A stretch of 64,000 bases of DNA from Candidatus Paceibacterota bacterium (GTDB lineage: Bacteria > Verrucomicrobiota > Verrucomicrobiia > Limisphaerales > UBA8199): the NCBI GenBank assembly GCA_035452965.1, contig DAOTCE010000011.1:69836-133835 (forward strand). The letters are read 5' to 3'. Made by a program: the position numbers and the translations under genes. Under the pieces are notes generated by a model. That model made no database searches and was not told the origin of the DNA. It saw only the letters and a program-made list of their open reading frames with translations. This document shows, one piece after another, positions 33,650-42,665 of this stretch (positions within the stretch are counted from its first letter, which is position 1; each line of letters starts with the position of its first letter).

Positions 33650-36229
33650 ATGCTTCTGACCCAGGCAGAGCTCCAGAGTTTAATCGAAGTCAAACAACGC
33701 ACTCCTCATGCGTTGCTTGGGATGCACCCGTTGGGCGATGGCAGCGGTGTGGTAGCGCGGGCGTTGCTGCCTGAAGCCGCAAAGGTCGAAGTCCAACCGG
33801 TGCGCGAGAAAGATAAGCCGACGATCAAACTGACGCGCCTGCATCGGGCCGGCCTGTTCGAGGGGGTCACAACCGAGGCGAAGCACGTCTATAGCTATGA
33901 ACTGGTGATTACAGACCAGGAAGGCCGGGTGCGACGCACCCGCGACCCGTACTCCTTTCTGCCGACGCTGGGAGACGCGGATTTATACCTTTTCGGCAAA
34001 GGGGACGATCGGCGGGCTTACGAGAAGCTCGGGGCGCAGTTGCGCTCGATTGACGGTGTGACGGGTGCCAGCTTCGCGGTTTGGGCGCCCAAGGCCCAGC
34101 GCGTGAGCGTGGTGGGCGATTTCAACCACTGGGATGGGCGCCGTCATCAGATGCGTCCCCTGGGGGGGGCGGGGGTGTGGGAGATCTTTGTTCCGGGGGT
34201 GGGTGAGGGGATGAACTACAAATACGAGGTGCGTCAGGCGAATGGTCGAGTCGTGCTGAAGACTGATCCCTATGGATTCTACTTCGAGACGGGACCTAAG
34301 ACTGCGGCGCGGGTGTGGAACAACCGCAAGTTTGGGTGGACGGATGCCGCATGGTTGAAGCAGCGACGCCAGCGTGATCCTCTGCGCGCCCCGTTGAACA
34401 TCTACGAGGTCCACCTGGGATCCTGGCGGAAGAAGACTGCCACGGAATCACTGGGCTACCGGGCGCTGGCCAATCCGCTCATCCGGTACGTGAAGCAGAT
34501 GGGTTACACGCACGTGGAATTCATGCCGGTTGCGGAGCACGCCTATTACCCGTCATGGGGCTACCAGGTGACGGGCTTCTACGCGCCCACCAGCCGCTAT
34601 GGCACGCCCGAGGACCTCCAGTTTCTGATCAATGAGCTGCACCAGGCCGGCGTGGGCGTGATCATTGACTGGGTGCCAGCCCACTTCCCGCGCGATGACT
34701 GGGCGCTGGCGCGGTTTGACGGGACCGCCCTCTACGAACATGAAGATCCGCGCCGCGGGGCGCACCAGGATTGGGGCACCTTGATCTTTAACTATGGACG
34801 CCACGAGGTGGTGAATTTCCTGCTGGCCAACGCGCTATTCTGGTGCGACCGCTTTCACGTGGACGGTCTGCGAGTGGACGCGGTGGCCTCGATGCTTTAC
34901 CTGGACTATTCGCGCAAGCCGGGGCAATGGATCCCAAATCAATACGGCGGGCGAGAAAATTTGGAGGCCATCGAGTTCATCCGGCGGTTCAACTACTTGG
35001 TGCACACGGAGTTTCCCGGTGTGATGACCATCGCCGAAGAGTCCACCGCCTGGCCCCAGGTTACACGGCCACCGTATGTGGGCGGGCTGGGATTCACCTT
35101 CAAATGGAACATGGGTTGGATGCACGACACATTGGGCTATTTCAGCCGCGACCCCGTGCACCGGAAATACCACCAGAACGACCTGACGTTTGCGATGCTT
35201 TACCACCACCACGAGAACTTCATCCTGCCGCTTTCGCACGACGAGGTGGTGCACGGCAAGCGCTCGTTGCTGGGGCGAATGCCGGGGGACGATTGGCAGA
35301 AGTTTGCCAACCTCAGGGTGCTGCTGGGATATCAAGGGCTGTTTCCAGGGAAGAAACTGCTGTTCATGGGCGGGGAATTTGGGCAGCGCGCCGAGTGGGA
35401 CGCCAACGCGGAGCTCGACTGGAGGCTGCTGGAGGCGGGGCCGTATCACCGCGGCCTGCAGCAGTTCATGGAGGACCTCAACAGGCTGTACCTGGCAGAG
35501 CCGGCGCTATGGAAGTCGGATTACGAACAGGACGGGTTCCGTTGGATTGACTGCTCGGACCACATGAACAGCGTGCTGTCGTTTCTGCGGCAGGACGCTG
35601 AGCATTTCCACGAGCTGGTCGTGATCGCGAACCTGACGCCGGTCCCCCGCCAGCAATATCGTGTGGGGCTGCCGCGGGCGGGCAAGTGGCGGGAGCTGTT
35701 GAACAGTGACGCGGCGGTCTATGGGGGGAGCAACATGGGAAACCTGGGCGGTGTCGTGGCGGCGGACCGCCCCTGGCACGGACAGAAGTGCTCGGCGGAG
35801 TTTGTATTGCCGCCGCTGAGCATCCTGGTATTCAGGCCGGAGCGAGTAACGGACACAACGGCTGCGGACGCGCAGACGGCGCCGGAGCAGGAGCCGGTGG
35901 CGCGTCCCGGAGCCAAGGCGGTTGCCAACCCCACCAGTGTGAGGTCGTTGGCTTCCCCTCACCCTGGCTCTTTCCCGCAGGAAGAGGGGACAAGGCAAGC
36001 AGCCCCGAGACAATCTGGTTCTGCGCTGCTTGCCGATCGGCGGGAGAAGGTGCTGCTTCTGAGCAAGGGAGAAGAAACGGTGAGAAGCAGCGAGCCAAGA
36101 GACAAAGCGCCGTCGCCGCTGCGCTCTGCCGGCGCAGTCCAAGACGCTGTCGCCGGTGGGGACGCCGCTGGCGGCAGGAACGACGCGGGCTTAGGGTCAG
36201 GGGGACTCACCGATGAAGCCCGAAGCTGA
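33650..36229 (+). CDS. glgB: 1,4-alpha-glucan branching enzyme (GH13) with long C-terminal tail
   Basis: Makes alpha-1,6 branches in glycogen. 859 residues: N1 domain, CBM48 (GASFAVWAPKAQRVSVVGDFNHWDGR), GH13 barrel with GYTHVEFMPVAEHAYYPSWGYQ, WVPAHFPRDDWALARFDGT, FHVDGLRVDAVASML (nucleophile Asp), TIAEEST (acid/base Glu) and LPLSHDEVVHGK (third Asp). The C-terminal beta domain ends near residue 730 at LPPLSILVFRPERV. The remaining ~125 residues are low-complexity Ala/Pro/Arg/Ser sequence not found in standard GlgB (about 730 aa) and include an inverted repeat at DNA level, so a repeat insertion probably extended the frame. Two bases separate the stop from the GH57 ATG. Confidence 0.95.
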   Translation: MLLTQAELQSLIEVKQRTPHALLGMHPLGDGSGVVARALLPEAAKVEVQPVREKDKPTIKLTRLHRAGLFEGVTTEAKHVYSYELVITDQEGRVRRTRDPYSFLPTLGDADLYLFGKGDDRRAYEKLGAQLRSIDGVTGASFAVWAPKAQRVSVVGDFNHWDGRRHQMRPLGGAGVWEIFVPGVGEGMNYKYEVRQANGRVVLKTDPYGFYFETGPKTAARVWNNRKFGWTDAAWLKQRRQRDPLRAPLNIYEVHLGSWRKKTATESLGYRALANPLIRYVKQMGYTHVEFMPVAEHAYYPSWGYQVTGFYAPTSRYGTPEDLQFLINELHQAGVGVIIDWVPAHFPRDDWALARFDGTALYEHEDPRRGAHQDWGTLIFNYGRHEVVNFLLANALFWCDRFHVDGLRVDAVASMLYLDYSRKPGQWIPNQYGGRENLEAIEFIRRFNYLVHTEFPGVMTIAEESTAWPQVTRPPYVGGLGFTFKWNMGWMHDTLGYFSRDPVHRKYHQNDLTFAMLYHHHENFILPLSHDEVVHGKRSLLGRMPGDDWQKFANLRVLLGYQGLFPGKKLLFMGGEFGQRAEWDANAELDWRLLEAGPYHRGLQQFMEDLNRLYLAEPALWKSDYEQDGFRWIDCSDHMNSVLSFLRQDAEHFHELVVIANLTPVPRQQYRVGLPRAGKWRELLNSDAAVYGGSNMGNLGGVVAADRPWHGQKCSAEFVLPPLSILVFRPERVTDTTAADAQTAPEQEPVARPGAKAVANPTSVRSLASPHPGSFPQEEGTRQAAPRQSGSALLADRREKVLLLSKGEETVRSSEPRDKAPSPLRSAGAVQDAVAGGDAAGGRNDAGLGSGGLTDEARS
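35994..36034. repeat. 10-bp inverted repeat inside the glgB tail
   Basis: GGCAAGCAGC (35994-36003) and GCTGCTTGCC (36025-36034) are exact complements around a 21-nt loop. It lies in the non-conserved extension of GlgB, suggesting a hairpin-type element inserted in frame. Confidence 0.7.
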
Positions 36230-36231
36230 TT

Positions 36232-37431
36232 ATGGCGGAAGTCTATCATGCATTGGGGCTGCATATGCACCAGCCACTGGGGAATCTGGTGGCGCTGCAT
36301 AATTCGGGCGAGAGCTGGGAGGCGAGGCAAATCCTCTGGTGCTACGACCGGACCACGCGGATGTTGGAGGGTTATGAGGACGTGGCGCGTCTGCACGTGA
36401 GTTTCTCCGGCACCCTGCTCAAGCAACTCGAGGACAACGGGGTGCGGCAGACATTCGGGGACGTGGTGAACGTGGAGGACTTCCTGAGCCGGTTTCAGCG
36501 GTCGAACATCGAGTTCCTGGGCAGCGGGTTGTATCACCCGGTGTATCCGCTGGCACCGCCGGCGGACTGGGACGCGCAGACGGAATGGTGGCAGGGGCTG
36601 GGTCGGCATTTGCTGGGTCGGGAGAAGTTCGCGGGGTTCTGGCCGCCGGAGATGGGCTTTTGCATGGAGATGATCCCGCTGCTGGCGCGGCACGGCTACA
36701 AGTATGTGCTTGTGGATTCGATCTACATCAAGCCGCAGCGGGAGATGCGATGGGAAGAGCTGCGGTATCGGCCTTACCGGGCGCGCTACGGAGGGGCGGA
36801 GATCATTGTGGTGCCGCGAGACCGGGAGCTGTCGAACGCGCAGCTTTCGGGCACGGACCCGGGCTGGTTCCAGCATGAGGTGTACGAGCGGACCAAGCAC
36901 TGCAATTTCCCGGCGCTGGTGACAACCTGGACTGATGGCGAGAACGGGGGATGGTTCCGCACGACCAAGGTCGAGAGCGGGTTCTGGGGCTTCTTCTACC
37001 GGCCGATCCTCGACCGGTTTCGGGCGGGCACGCTGGGGTTCACGCCCATCCACATCAGCCAATATTTGGAGCGGCATCCCCCGACGGAGGAAGTGGAGGT
37101 GCATCCCGGAGCGTGGAACACGGAGCACCACTGGGGGGGCGACTTCACGCAATGGACAGGTTCGCTCCTGCAGAAGAAGGGCTGGGACGAGGTGCGGCGG
37201 GCCAGCGAGTATTACTGGCAGGTGAAGCGGGGTTTCGACCAGCGGCAGGCCGGGCTGGCCAAACCGGAGGAGGTGCGACATTTAATTGTGCGGGCGTTTG
37301 ATCACTTGCTGACGGCGGAGACGAGCTGCAATTTCTATTGGGGCAGCCGCTGGGTACATCGGTCATTTGACGAGTTGGAGCAGGCGTATTACCTGTTGGA
37401 CACGGCAATGAACGCGCTGCGCAAGCCGTGA
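36232..37431 (+). CDS. GH57 glycoside hydrolase/glucanotransferase-type protein
   Basis: 399 residues, no signal peptide, so intracellular. GH57 conserved regions: region 1 ALGLHMHQP, region 2 LGSGLYHPVYPL, region 3 FWPPEMGFCMEM with the nucleophile Glu, and region 4 TTWTDGENGGW with the acid/base Asp. WNTEHHWGGDF follows. GH57 enzymes include alpha-amylases, 4-alpha-glucanotransferases and branching enzymes; the short length lacks the extra C-terminal domains of the larger amylopullulanases. Being sandwiched between glgB (2 bp) and glgA (75 bp), it likely remodels alpha-glucan chains during glycogen or maltodextrin turnover. Confidence 0.88.
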   Translation: MAEVYHALGLHMHQPLGNLVALHNSGESWEARQILWCYDRTTRMLEGYEDVARLHVSFSGTLLKQLEDNGVRQTFGDVVNVEDFLSRFQRSNIEFLGSGLYHPVYPLAPPADWDAQTEWWQGLGRHLLGREKFAGFWPPEMGFCMEMIPLLARHGYKYVLVDSIYIKPQREMRWEELRYRPYRARYGGAEIIVVPRDRELSNAQLSGTDPGWFQHEVYERTKHCNFPALVTTWTDGENGGWFRTTKVESGFWGFFYRPILDRFRAGTLGFTPIHISQYLERHPPTEEVEVHPGAWNTEHHWGGDFTQWTGSLLQKKGWDEVRRASEYYWQVKRGFDQRQAGLAKPEEVRHLIVRAFDHLLTAETSCNFYWGSRWVHRSFDELEQAYYLLDTAMNALRKP

Positions 37432-37506
37432 CCAAAGGAGTTGCATGGCTACATGGAGCGCCGGGCTGAAATGCTCAGGCAACCTTTGTAACGAGGTAAC
37501 CGCATA

Positions 37507-38979
37507 ATGTACATTATTCAGATAGCCAGTGAGTGCGCGCCGGTGGCGAAGGTGGGCGGGCTGGGGGATGTCGTGTACGGGTTGAGCCGGGAGCTGGAAA
37601 TTCGAGGCAACTCGGTTGAGATCATCCTGCCCAAGTACGACTGCCTGCGGTATGACCAGATCTTCGACTTGCGGCTCTCGTTCAAGGACCTGTGGGTGCC
37701 GTGGTATGGCCACGCGGTGCATTGCACCGTGTATTTCGGATTTGTGCACGGGCGCAAGATCTTCTTCCTCGAGCCGCATTCGGACCAGAACTTCTTCCAC
37801 CGCGGCACGTTCTACGGGCAAAGAGATGACGACCAGCGGTTCGCATTCTTTTGCAAGGCGGCGCTGGAGTTCATGCTCAAGAGCGGCAAGCACCCGGACA
37901 TCATCCACTGCCACGACTGGCAGACGGGGCTGGTGCCGGTGCTGCTCTACGAGATGTACAAGTGGGCGGGGATGACGCATCCGCGGGTGTGCTATACGCT
38001 GCACAACTTGCAGCACCAGGGCGTGACGGGTGAGTATGTGCTGCGGGCCACCGGGCTGAACCGGCACGCCTACTTCTTCCATCAGGACCGGTTGCAGGAC
38101 AACTTCAACCACAGCGCCCTGAACCTTATGAAAGGGGGAATTGTCTATGCGAACTTCGTGACGACGGTATCACCACATTACGCCTGGGAGATTCTGAACA
38201 CGCACCAGAACTTCGGGCTGGGCCACACGTTGCAGGTGCATCGGGGCAAGGTGGGGGGCATTTTGAACGGGGTGGATTACGAGGTCTGGAACCCGGAGAT
38301 AGACCGGCACATCCCGCGGCGTTATGGAATCGGCTCGCTCCAGGACAAGTACGAGAACAAGCGGGCGCTGCGGCAGCGGTTCTGGTTGCAGGATGTGTAT
38401 AAGCCGATCGTGTGCTACGTCGGCCGACTGGACCGGCAGAAAGGGGTCCCGCTGATCACACACGCCATTCATTACTGCCTGCAGCATGGGACGCAATTTG
38501 TGCTGCTGGGGACGAGCCCGGATGGAGGGATCGGGCATCATTTCTGGCGGCTTAAACAGCAGTATAACGACAACCCGGATTGCCATATCGAACTGAGCTT
38601 CAACGAAGAGCTGTCCCACCTGGTCTATGCCGGGGCGGAGATGATCCTGGTGCCGAGCCTGTTCGAGCCATGTGGATTGACGCAGATGATCGGGCTAAAG
38701 TACGGGGCGGTGCCCATCGTGCGCTCGGTGGGGGGGCTGGCGGACACTGTGTTCGACGCCAATTATGCCGAGCGGCCTTACCACGAGCGCAACGGTTATG
38801 TTTTCAACGACTATGATGCGGCCGGGATCGAGTCAGCGCTGCGGCGGGCGCTCGGGATGTGGTATACCTACCCGCAGTATTTCCGGGAACTAATGGTCAA
38901 CGGCATGCGCTATGATTTCTCCTGGAACCACCCGGGCGGGCATTACCTGAACATCTACGAACACATCCGGGACAAGTGA
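37507..38979 (+). CDS. glgA: glycogen synthase (ADP-glucose type, GT5)
   Basis: Elongates alpha-1,4-glucan using ADP-glucose. 490 residues. N-terminal Rossmann domain: YIIQIASECAPVAKVGGLGDVVYGL with the ADP-glucose-binding KVGGLGDV; IIHCHDWQTGLVPVLLYEMY and CYTLHNLQHQG are typical of the family. C-terminal GT-B half: CYVGRLDRQKGV, VLLGTSPDGGIGH and VPSLFEPCGLTQMIGLKYG (E-x7-E motif; the usual second Glu of this motif is not obvious) and RSVGGLADTV. Preceded by AGGT. Follows glgB and the GH57 gene; the glgC pyrophosphorylase is not in the window. Confidence 0.93.
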   Translation: MYIIQIASECAPVAKVGGLGDVVYGLSRELEIRGNSVEIILPKYDCLRYDQIFDLRLSFKDLWVPWYGHAVHCTVYFGFVHGRKIFFLEPHSDQNFFHRGTFYGQRDDDQRFAFFCKAALEFMLKSGKHPDIIHCHDWQTGLVPVLLYEMYKWAGMTHPRVCYTLHNLQHQGVTGEYVLRATGLNRHAYFFHQDRLQDNFNHSALNLMKGGIVYANFVTTVSPHYAWEILNTHQNFGLGHTLQVHRGKVGGILNGVDYEVWNPEIDRHIPRRYGIGSLQDKYENKRALRQRFWLQDVYKPIVCYVGRLDRQKGVPLITHAIHYCLQHGTQFVLLGTSPDGGIGHHFWRLKQQYNDNPDCHIELSFNEELSHLVYAGAEMILVPSLFEPCGLTQMIGLKYGAVPIVRSVGGLADTVFDANYAERPYHERNGYVFNDYDAAGIESALRRALGMWYTYPQYFRELMVNGMRYDFSWNHPGGHYLNIYEHIRDK

Positions 38980-38997
38980 GGGGGTGCGAGGCGCCGG

Positions 38998-39372
38998 TTA
39001 CAGGCGGAGGATGAACCGGGCCTCGTCATCCGGGCGCGGGAAGATAAGCCGCTGCTTGCCCTTGATTTTGACTAGCCCCACGGGCGTGCCCGGGAAGAGC
39101 GCCAGCAGTTCGTCGTCTGTAATCTCCTGCCCATACGAGCCGGGTGATGCCGGCCGCGTGGCGACAGCCGGCTGGCGCGGAACGTTGAGCCCGCTGATGA
39201 CCAACACCGCCAGCCCGACAAAGGCCGTCACCGCGAGGGTGTGGGTGAGGTGGCGCAGGTGGCGCTTCCGGCGGAGCACACGCTGCCCGGCGGCCAGGAC
39301 AGTATCGCGCTGGGCGGCCGGGTCGGCGCCGTCCATCAGGTCGTGGAGGAGTTGGTGATGTTCAGGCTTCAT
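38998..39372 (-). CDS. single-pass membrane protein, candidate anti-sigma factor
   Basis: 124 residues from the ATG at 39372; a TTG two codons upstream is possible. The N-terminal cytoplasmic part (HHQLLHDLMDGADPAAQRDTVLAAGQRVLRRKRHLRH) is short and helical, followed by one transmembrane helix (TLAVTAFVGLAVLVISGL) and a periplasmic tail. Its start overlaps the end of the ECF sigma gene by 11 bp. The layout of sigma gene followed by overlapping single-pass membrane protein is the usual sigma/anti-sigma order, although no zinc-finger motif is visible. Function inferred from context only. Confidence 0.6.
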   Translation of the reverse strand: MKPEHHQLLHDLMDGADPAAQRDTVLAAGQRVLRRKRHLRHLTHTLAVTAFVGLAVLVISGLNVPRQPAVATRPASPGSYGQEITDDELLALFPGTPVGLVKIKGKQRLIFPRPDDEARFILRL

Positions 39373-40012
39373 GCGCAAGTCTCCTTTGGACGAGCGACCG
39401 CAGTTTGGCGCGGGCGCGCTCCAAGCGGCTGGAAATGGCCTTGGCCGTGGTGCCCAACCGGTCGGCGACCTGGTCGCAGGTCAGGCGCTCGTAGTAGAAC
39501 CATTCCACCAGGCGCCGCTCCTCGGCCTCCAGGCTCCGCACCGCCGCTTCGAGGCATTCCTCCAGGAGCGTGTCCGCGGCGGCAGGGGCCGGGTGATCGG
39601 GAATCTCGGCCAGGCTCACCTCACCGGTGAATCTGCCAGCTCGGCGGAGAGCCTTGGCGGTTTGCTGCCGGGCCACAAGCGCCAGCCAGTTCCAAAGATG
39701 GGCATCGGTCTCCAGCGGTTTCAGCTTGCGGGCGGCCATGAGCCAGACCGATTGGGCGACGTCGCGCGCGAGCGCGGCATCGCCCCGCGCCATGACCATG
39801 GCCAGGCGCAGGAGCCGGTCACCGTAAGCATCATAGAGCTGCCGGAAAGCCTCCTCGTCACCGCGCGCCACCGCCCGGCTCAGGCGGCGCGCATCGGTGT
39901 CGCCCGAGGCGGCGGGGGCGGGCGCGGAGCAGGCGGACGCGGCGGGCGTCATGACGGCAGGCTCGGGCAAGGCGACGGCGCGGGTCAAGGCCATTGCGGC
40001 GGCAAGTTGCAT
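39362..40012 (-). CDS. ECF-type sigma-70 factor
   Basis: 216 residues; the first ~35 are Ala/Pro-rich, so the ATG at 39952 is an alternative start. Region 2: DEEAFRQLYDAYGDRLLRLAMVMARGDAALARDVAQSVWLMAARKL...WNWLALVARQQTAKALRR. Region 4: EAAVRSLEAEERRLVEWFYYERLTCDQVADRLGTTAKAISSRLERARAKLR, the HTH that reads the -35 element. Directs RNA polymerase to an unknown regulon; likely held inactive by the overlapping membrane protein. A secreted protein gene lies 45 bp upstream on the same strand. Confidence 0.93.
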   Translation of the reverse strand: MQLAAAMALTRAVALPEPAVMTPAASACSAPAPAASGDTDARRLSRAVARGDEEAFRQLYDAYGDRLLRLAMVMARGDAALARDVAQSVWLMAARKLKPLETDAHLWNWLALVARQQTAKALRRAGRFTGEVSLAEIPDHPAPAAADTLLEECLEAAVRSLEAEERRLVEWFYYERLTCDQVADRLGTTAKAISSRLERARAKLRSLVQRRLAHEA

Positions 40013-40057
40013 GGGGAGGCCATAACCACCCGCGCAGGCGTTCTCCGCTCAGGCGGG

Positions 40058-40909
40058 TTAGCGCTTCGCCGGGGCGTCGGGGGCGGGGGCGGGTTCCCGT
40101 CTCCGCTGGTAGTCGGACTTCTCCTTGAGCGCCTCCAGGACGTCCTTCATGAAGCGCAGGTCTTCGTCCGTGCCGCTGAGAACAAGCAACTCGGCCCCCG
40201 CATGGTACTGGATCTTGCGGCTGTCTGAGGGCCCCAGGGTTTCGGTCGCGGTCTCCACGAGAGTCCGGCACAACGCATCCGGCTTCATTGCGCTGACACC
40301 GGTTCCGCCCAACAGGTCTCCCACGAAAATGACGCTGCGGCTGACGGCCCGGGCACTCGCTCCGGCGACCAAACTCCGGGCAGGGTCGGCCGGAGGGGCC
40401 TTGATTGGCAGCGGGCGGAGCACGGCCACCGGCCGATGCCCGTTCATGACCAGTTCCCACCGGGCCGGAGCCCCTTCAAGCTCGAAGAGCATGTTCATCG
40501 CCTGAAAGACTTCCACGATGCGGGCATCCTTGAGGCGCAGTTTGATGGCCAGCGCGCCCGGCTCAAACGCCTCTGCGGACCCCCCGGGGCCGACCGGCTC
40601 AATGGAAATGTATTCGGGCATCAACACGTCGAACCGGTGTTTGCATTGTTCCTGCAGATGGACCACCACCTCAGCAAGCGGCAGTCCATCGTAGCGATAC
40701 TCTTGCGGGGCTGCCTCGACCCGCTCAGCCCACTCCGGCGGAACGACGAGTTTGGTGGGCGGCGGCGTCTGCGAGGCCGGAAGGGCGGTGTTGGTGGCGT
40801 CGGCGGCGGCCAGTCTGCACGGGGCCAGCGCCAGGCCCAGGGACAGGCCGAGGGCGAGCACGCAGGGGTTGAACGGGCGACTGGGGACGGTGGCGAGGGC
40901 TGCTTTCAT
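40058..40909 (-). CDS. exported protein with secretin/TonB short-N-terminal-like domain
   Basis: 283 residues from the ATG at 40909 (signal peptide through LGLSLGLALAPCRLAAA); an ATG at 40942 only adds polar residues. EYRYDGLPLAEVVVHLQEQCKHRFDVLMPEYISIEP followed by LAIKLRLKDARIVEVFQAMNMLFELEG matches the beta-alpha-beta pattern of STN/secretin N-terminal domains. A second similar half near the C-terminus (ALCRTLVETATETLG...IQYHAGAELLVLSGTDEDLRFMKDVLEAL) resembles a secretin N1-type repeat. No membrane-pore domain follows. Lies at the head of the sigma/anti-sigma genes, so it may be an envelope component of that signalling set. Function unknown. Confidence 0.6.
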   Translation of the reverse strand: MKAALATVPSRPFNPCVLALGLSLGLALAPCRLAAADATNTALPASQTPPPTKLVVPPEWAERVEAAPQEYRYDGLPLAEVVVHLQEQCKHRFDVLMPEYISIEPVGPGGSAEAFEPGALAIKLRLKDARIVEVFQAMNMLFELEGAPARWELVMNGHRPVAVLRPLPIKAPPADPARSLVAGASARAVSRSVIFVGDLLGGTGVSAMKPDALCRTLVETATETLGPSDSRKIQYHAGAELLVLSGTDEDLRFMKDVLEALKEKSDYQRRREPAPAPDAPAKR

Positions 40910-41419
40910 AGTTTTCTTACCGGATGTGTTCGATCTGTTCACTGTGGATTAGCCAGCCGCGCCGTGAATTCCTCGAACAATCTTATGGTCCACTGCGGAC
41001 GAATCTCCAGGAATTGCCGCACGGGATCATCTCTGCCTGTCCAGTCTATGAATAGCAAACGACCATTACTCTACACTACCCGCACTAACAAGCCATTCTC
41101 CAGCCAGCCGCAGGCCAAATGCCAGCATGCGACCACCGTGGCGGGATCGTCGCCCGTCCGGCGGGGTCGCCGCAGGCAAGGAGGACTGGGGTCCCTCCCC
41201 CAAGGCCGATTCAAAGGGTTGTAGCCGCCAACGTTAGTTGGCGCTGATCCCCGTCCCGGCAGTAGAATGCGCCAACTGACGTTGGCGGCTGCGATCCCCT
41301 GGGTTCTTGAATCCAGACCGTCGGCACCCGACGACGAACCGTTTGTCTTTGCCATATCCAAGGCAGGGCGTGTATAGGTTCGCCATGCCTGTTGTTGATT
41401 TCCCGCCTGGTTGAGGGCC
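40910..41419. other. intergenic region with inverted repeat, no supported gene
   Basis: Divergent 0.5 kb gap between the secreted STN-like gene and the DUF4434 gene. No conserved ORF. Contains the inverted repeat at 41221-41292. Confidence 0.6.
41221..41292. repeat. 24-bp inverted repeat of the GTAGCCGCCAACGT type
   Basis: Arms 41221-41244 and 41269-41292 are reverse complements at 22 of 24 positions around a 24-nt spacer. Each arm is also internally palindromic (CGCCAAC-GTTA-GTTGGCG). The design is the same as the repeat at 13673-13747: two hairpin-forming arms facing each other. Confidence 0.8.
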
Positions 41420-42508
41420 ATGAATAGCCTCTCACGATCAGAATTCCTGCGATTGCTGGGGGGAAGCATGGCAGCGACCTGGGCGGGCGTGGCCGAGGGA
41501 ACGCCGCGGCGAGTGGGCAGACCGGCTCGAATAAAGCCGATCAAAGGGAGTTGGATTAGCATTTGGTGGGATGACCGGCGGCACTTCTACTGGAACGAAG
41601 CGTGCCTGAGCTACAGCGCCAGGCAATGGGAGCTGGCGGTGAAGGAAGTCGCGGACATCGGGATGGAGTATCTGGTGCTGCTCGCCATCGCGAAGGACAG
41701 CAAGGCGTTCTACAACACGCCGCTGCTGCCGAAGCTCAAGCTGGCGTGTGAAGACCCCATCGGGGCGCTGCTCAAGGCGGCGGACAAATGCGGGGTCAAG
41801 TTCTTCATCAGCAGCGATTGGTATGGGCCGTGGGATTATCAGTGCCTGCGCGACCCGGCGCGGGTGCGGGCGCGGTTCCAGATGATGGGTGAGGTGGCCC
41901 GGCAATACGGCCACCACCGGAGTTTCTACGGCTGGTATTGGCCAAACGAGGCGGCGCTGGGGCCGTATTTCACGGACGAGTTCATCGCCTATGTCAATGA
42001 GTGCGGCGCTGAGGGGCGCAAGCTGATGCCCAAGGCGAAAACGCTCATCGCCCCCTACGGGACAAACCGCGCGGTGTGCGATGACCAGTTCGTGCGCCAA
42101 CTCGAACGACTGGAGGTGGACATCATTGCCTACCAGGACGAAGTCGGGTGCTTGCGGATGACCGCGGCGCAGAGCGCGGGGGCCTTCGAGAAGTTGCGGC
42201 GGGCGCACGACCGGGTACCGCAGCGGACGCTCTGGGCGGATGTGGAGACGTTCGCTTGGGAAGGCCCGCCCAACCAGCAGAGCAGCCCGCTGATTCCCGC
42301 GCCGTTCCCACGCTTGAAGGAGCAACTGGCGGCGGTGTCACCGTTCGTGGATAAGATCCTGATCTACCAGTACCAGGGGCTAATGAACAAGCCCGGCAGC
42401 AAGGCCTTCGCAGGCCATCCCGACTCGACCCGGCTCTATGCCGACTATGTCAGGTGGCAGGAGGCGAATTCACCGCGCGTGCTGCATTCGCCCAAAGCAC
42501 GGGATTAA
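41420..42508 (+). CDS. exported DUF4434-like TIM-barrel protein
   Basis: 362 residues from the ATG at 41420. Twin-arginine-like leader without the second Arg (SRSEFLRLLGGSMAATW). The body fits the DUF4434 barrel: KGSWISIWWDDRRHFYWNEACLSY, then WELAVKEVADIGMEYLVLLAIAKDSKAFYNT, VKFFISSDWYGPWD, RSFYGWYWPNEAALGPYF, LIAPYGTNR, VDIIAYQDEVGC, LWADVETFAWEG and DKILIYQYQGLMN. Acidic residues at several strand ends (E of PNEA, D/E of YQDEVG, E of DVETF) could form a hydrolase active site. Related proteins are often encoded in polysaccharide loci. Activity is not established. Confidence 0.65.
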   Translation: MNSLSRSEFLRLLGGSMAATWAGVAEGTPRRVGRPARIKPIKGSWISIWWDDRRHFYWNEACLSYSARQWELAVKEVADIGMEYLVLLAIAKDSKAFYNTPLLPKLKLACEDPIGALLKAADKCGVKFFISSDWYGPWDYQCLRDPARVRARFQMMGEVARQYGHHRSFYGWYWPNEAALGPYFTDEFIAYVNECGAEGRKLMPKAKTLIAPYGTNRAVCDDQFVRQLERLEVDIIAYQDEVGCLRMTAAQSAGAFEKLRRAHDRVPQRTLWADVETFAWEGPPNQQSSPLIPAPFPRLKEQLAAVSPFVDKILIYQYQGLMNKPGSKAFAGHPDSTRLYADYVRWQEANSPRVLHSPKARD

Positions 42509-42665
42509 CCCACGCAAAGGCGCAAGGGCGCAAAAAGGGGATCAGCCGGATGAACCCTACGATTAGCCCCGACGACACGGTTTTGCATCCGGCATCAGTG
42601 CCTGCATTGCAGGCACGGCAATATTCCGATTTGGACAATCGCCCGACCATCCTGTAGGAAGAGGA

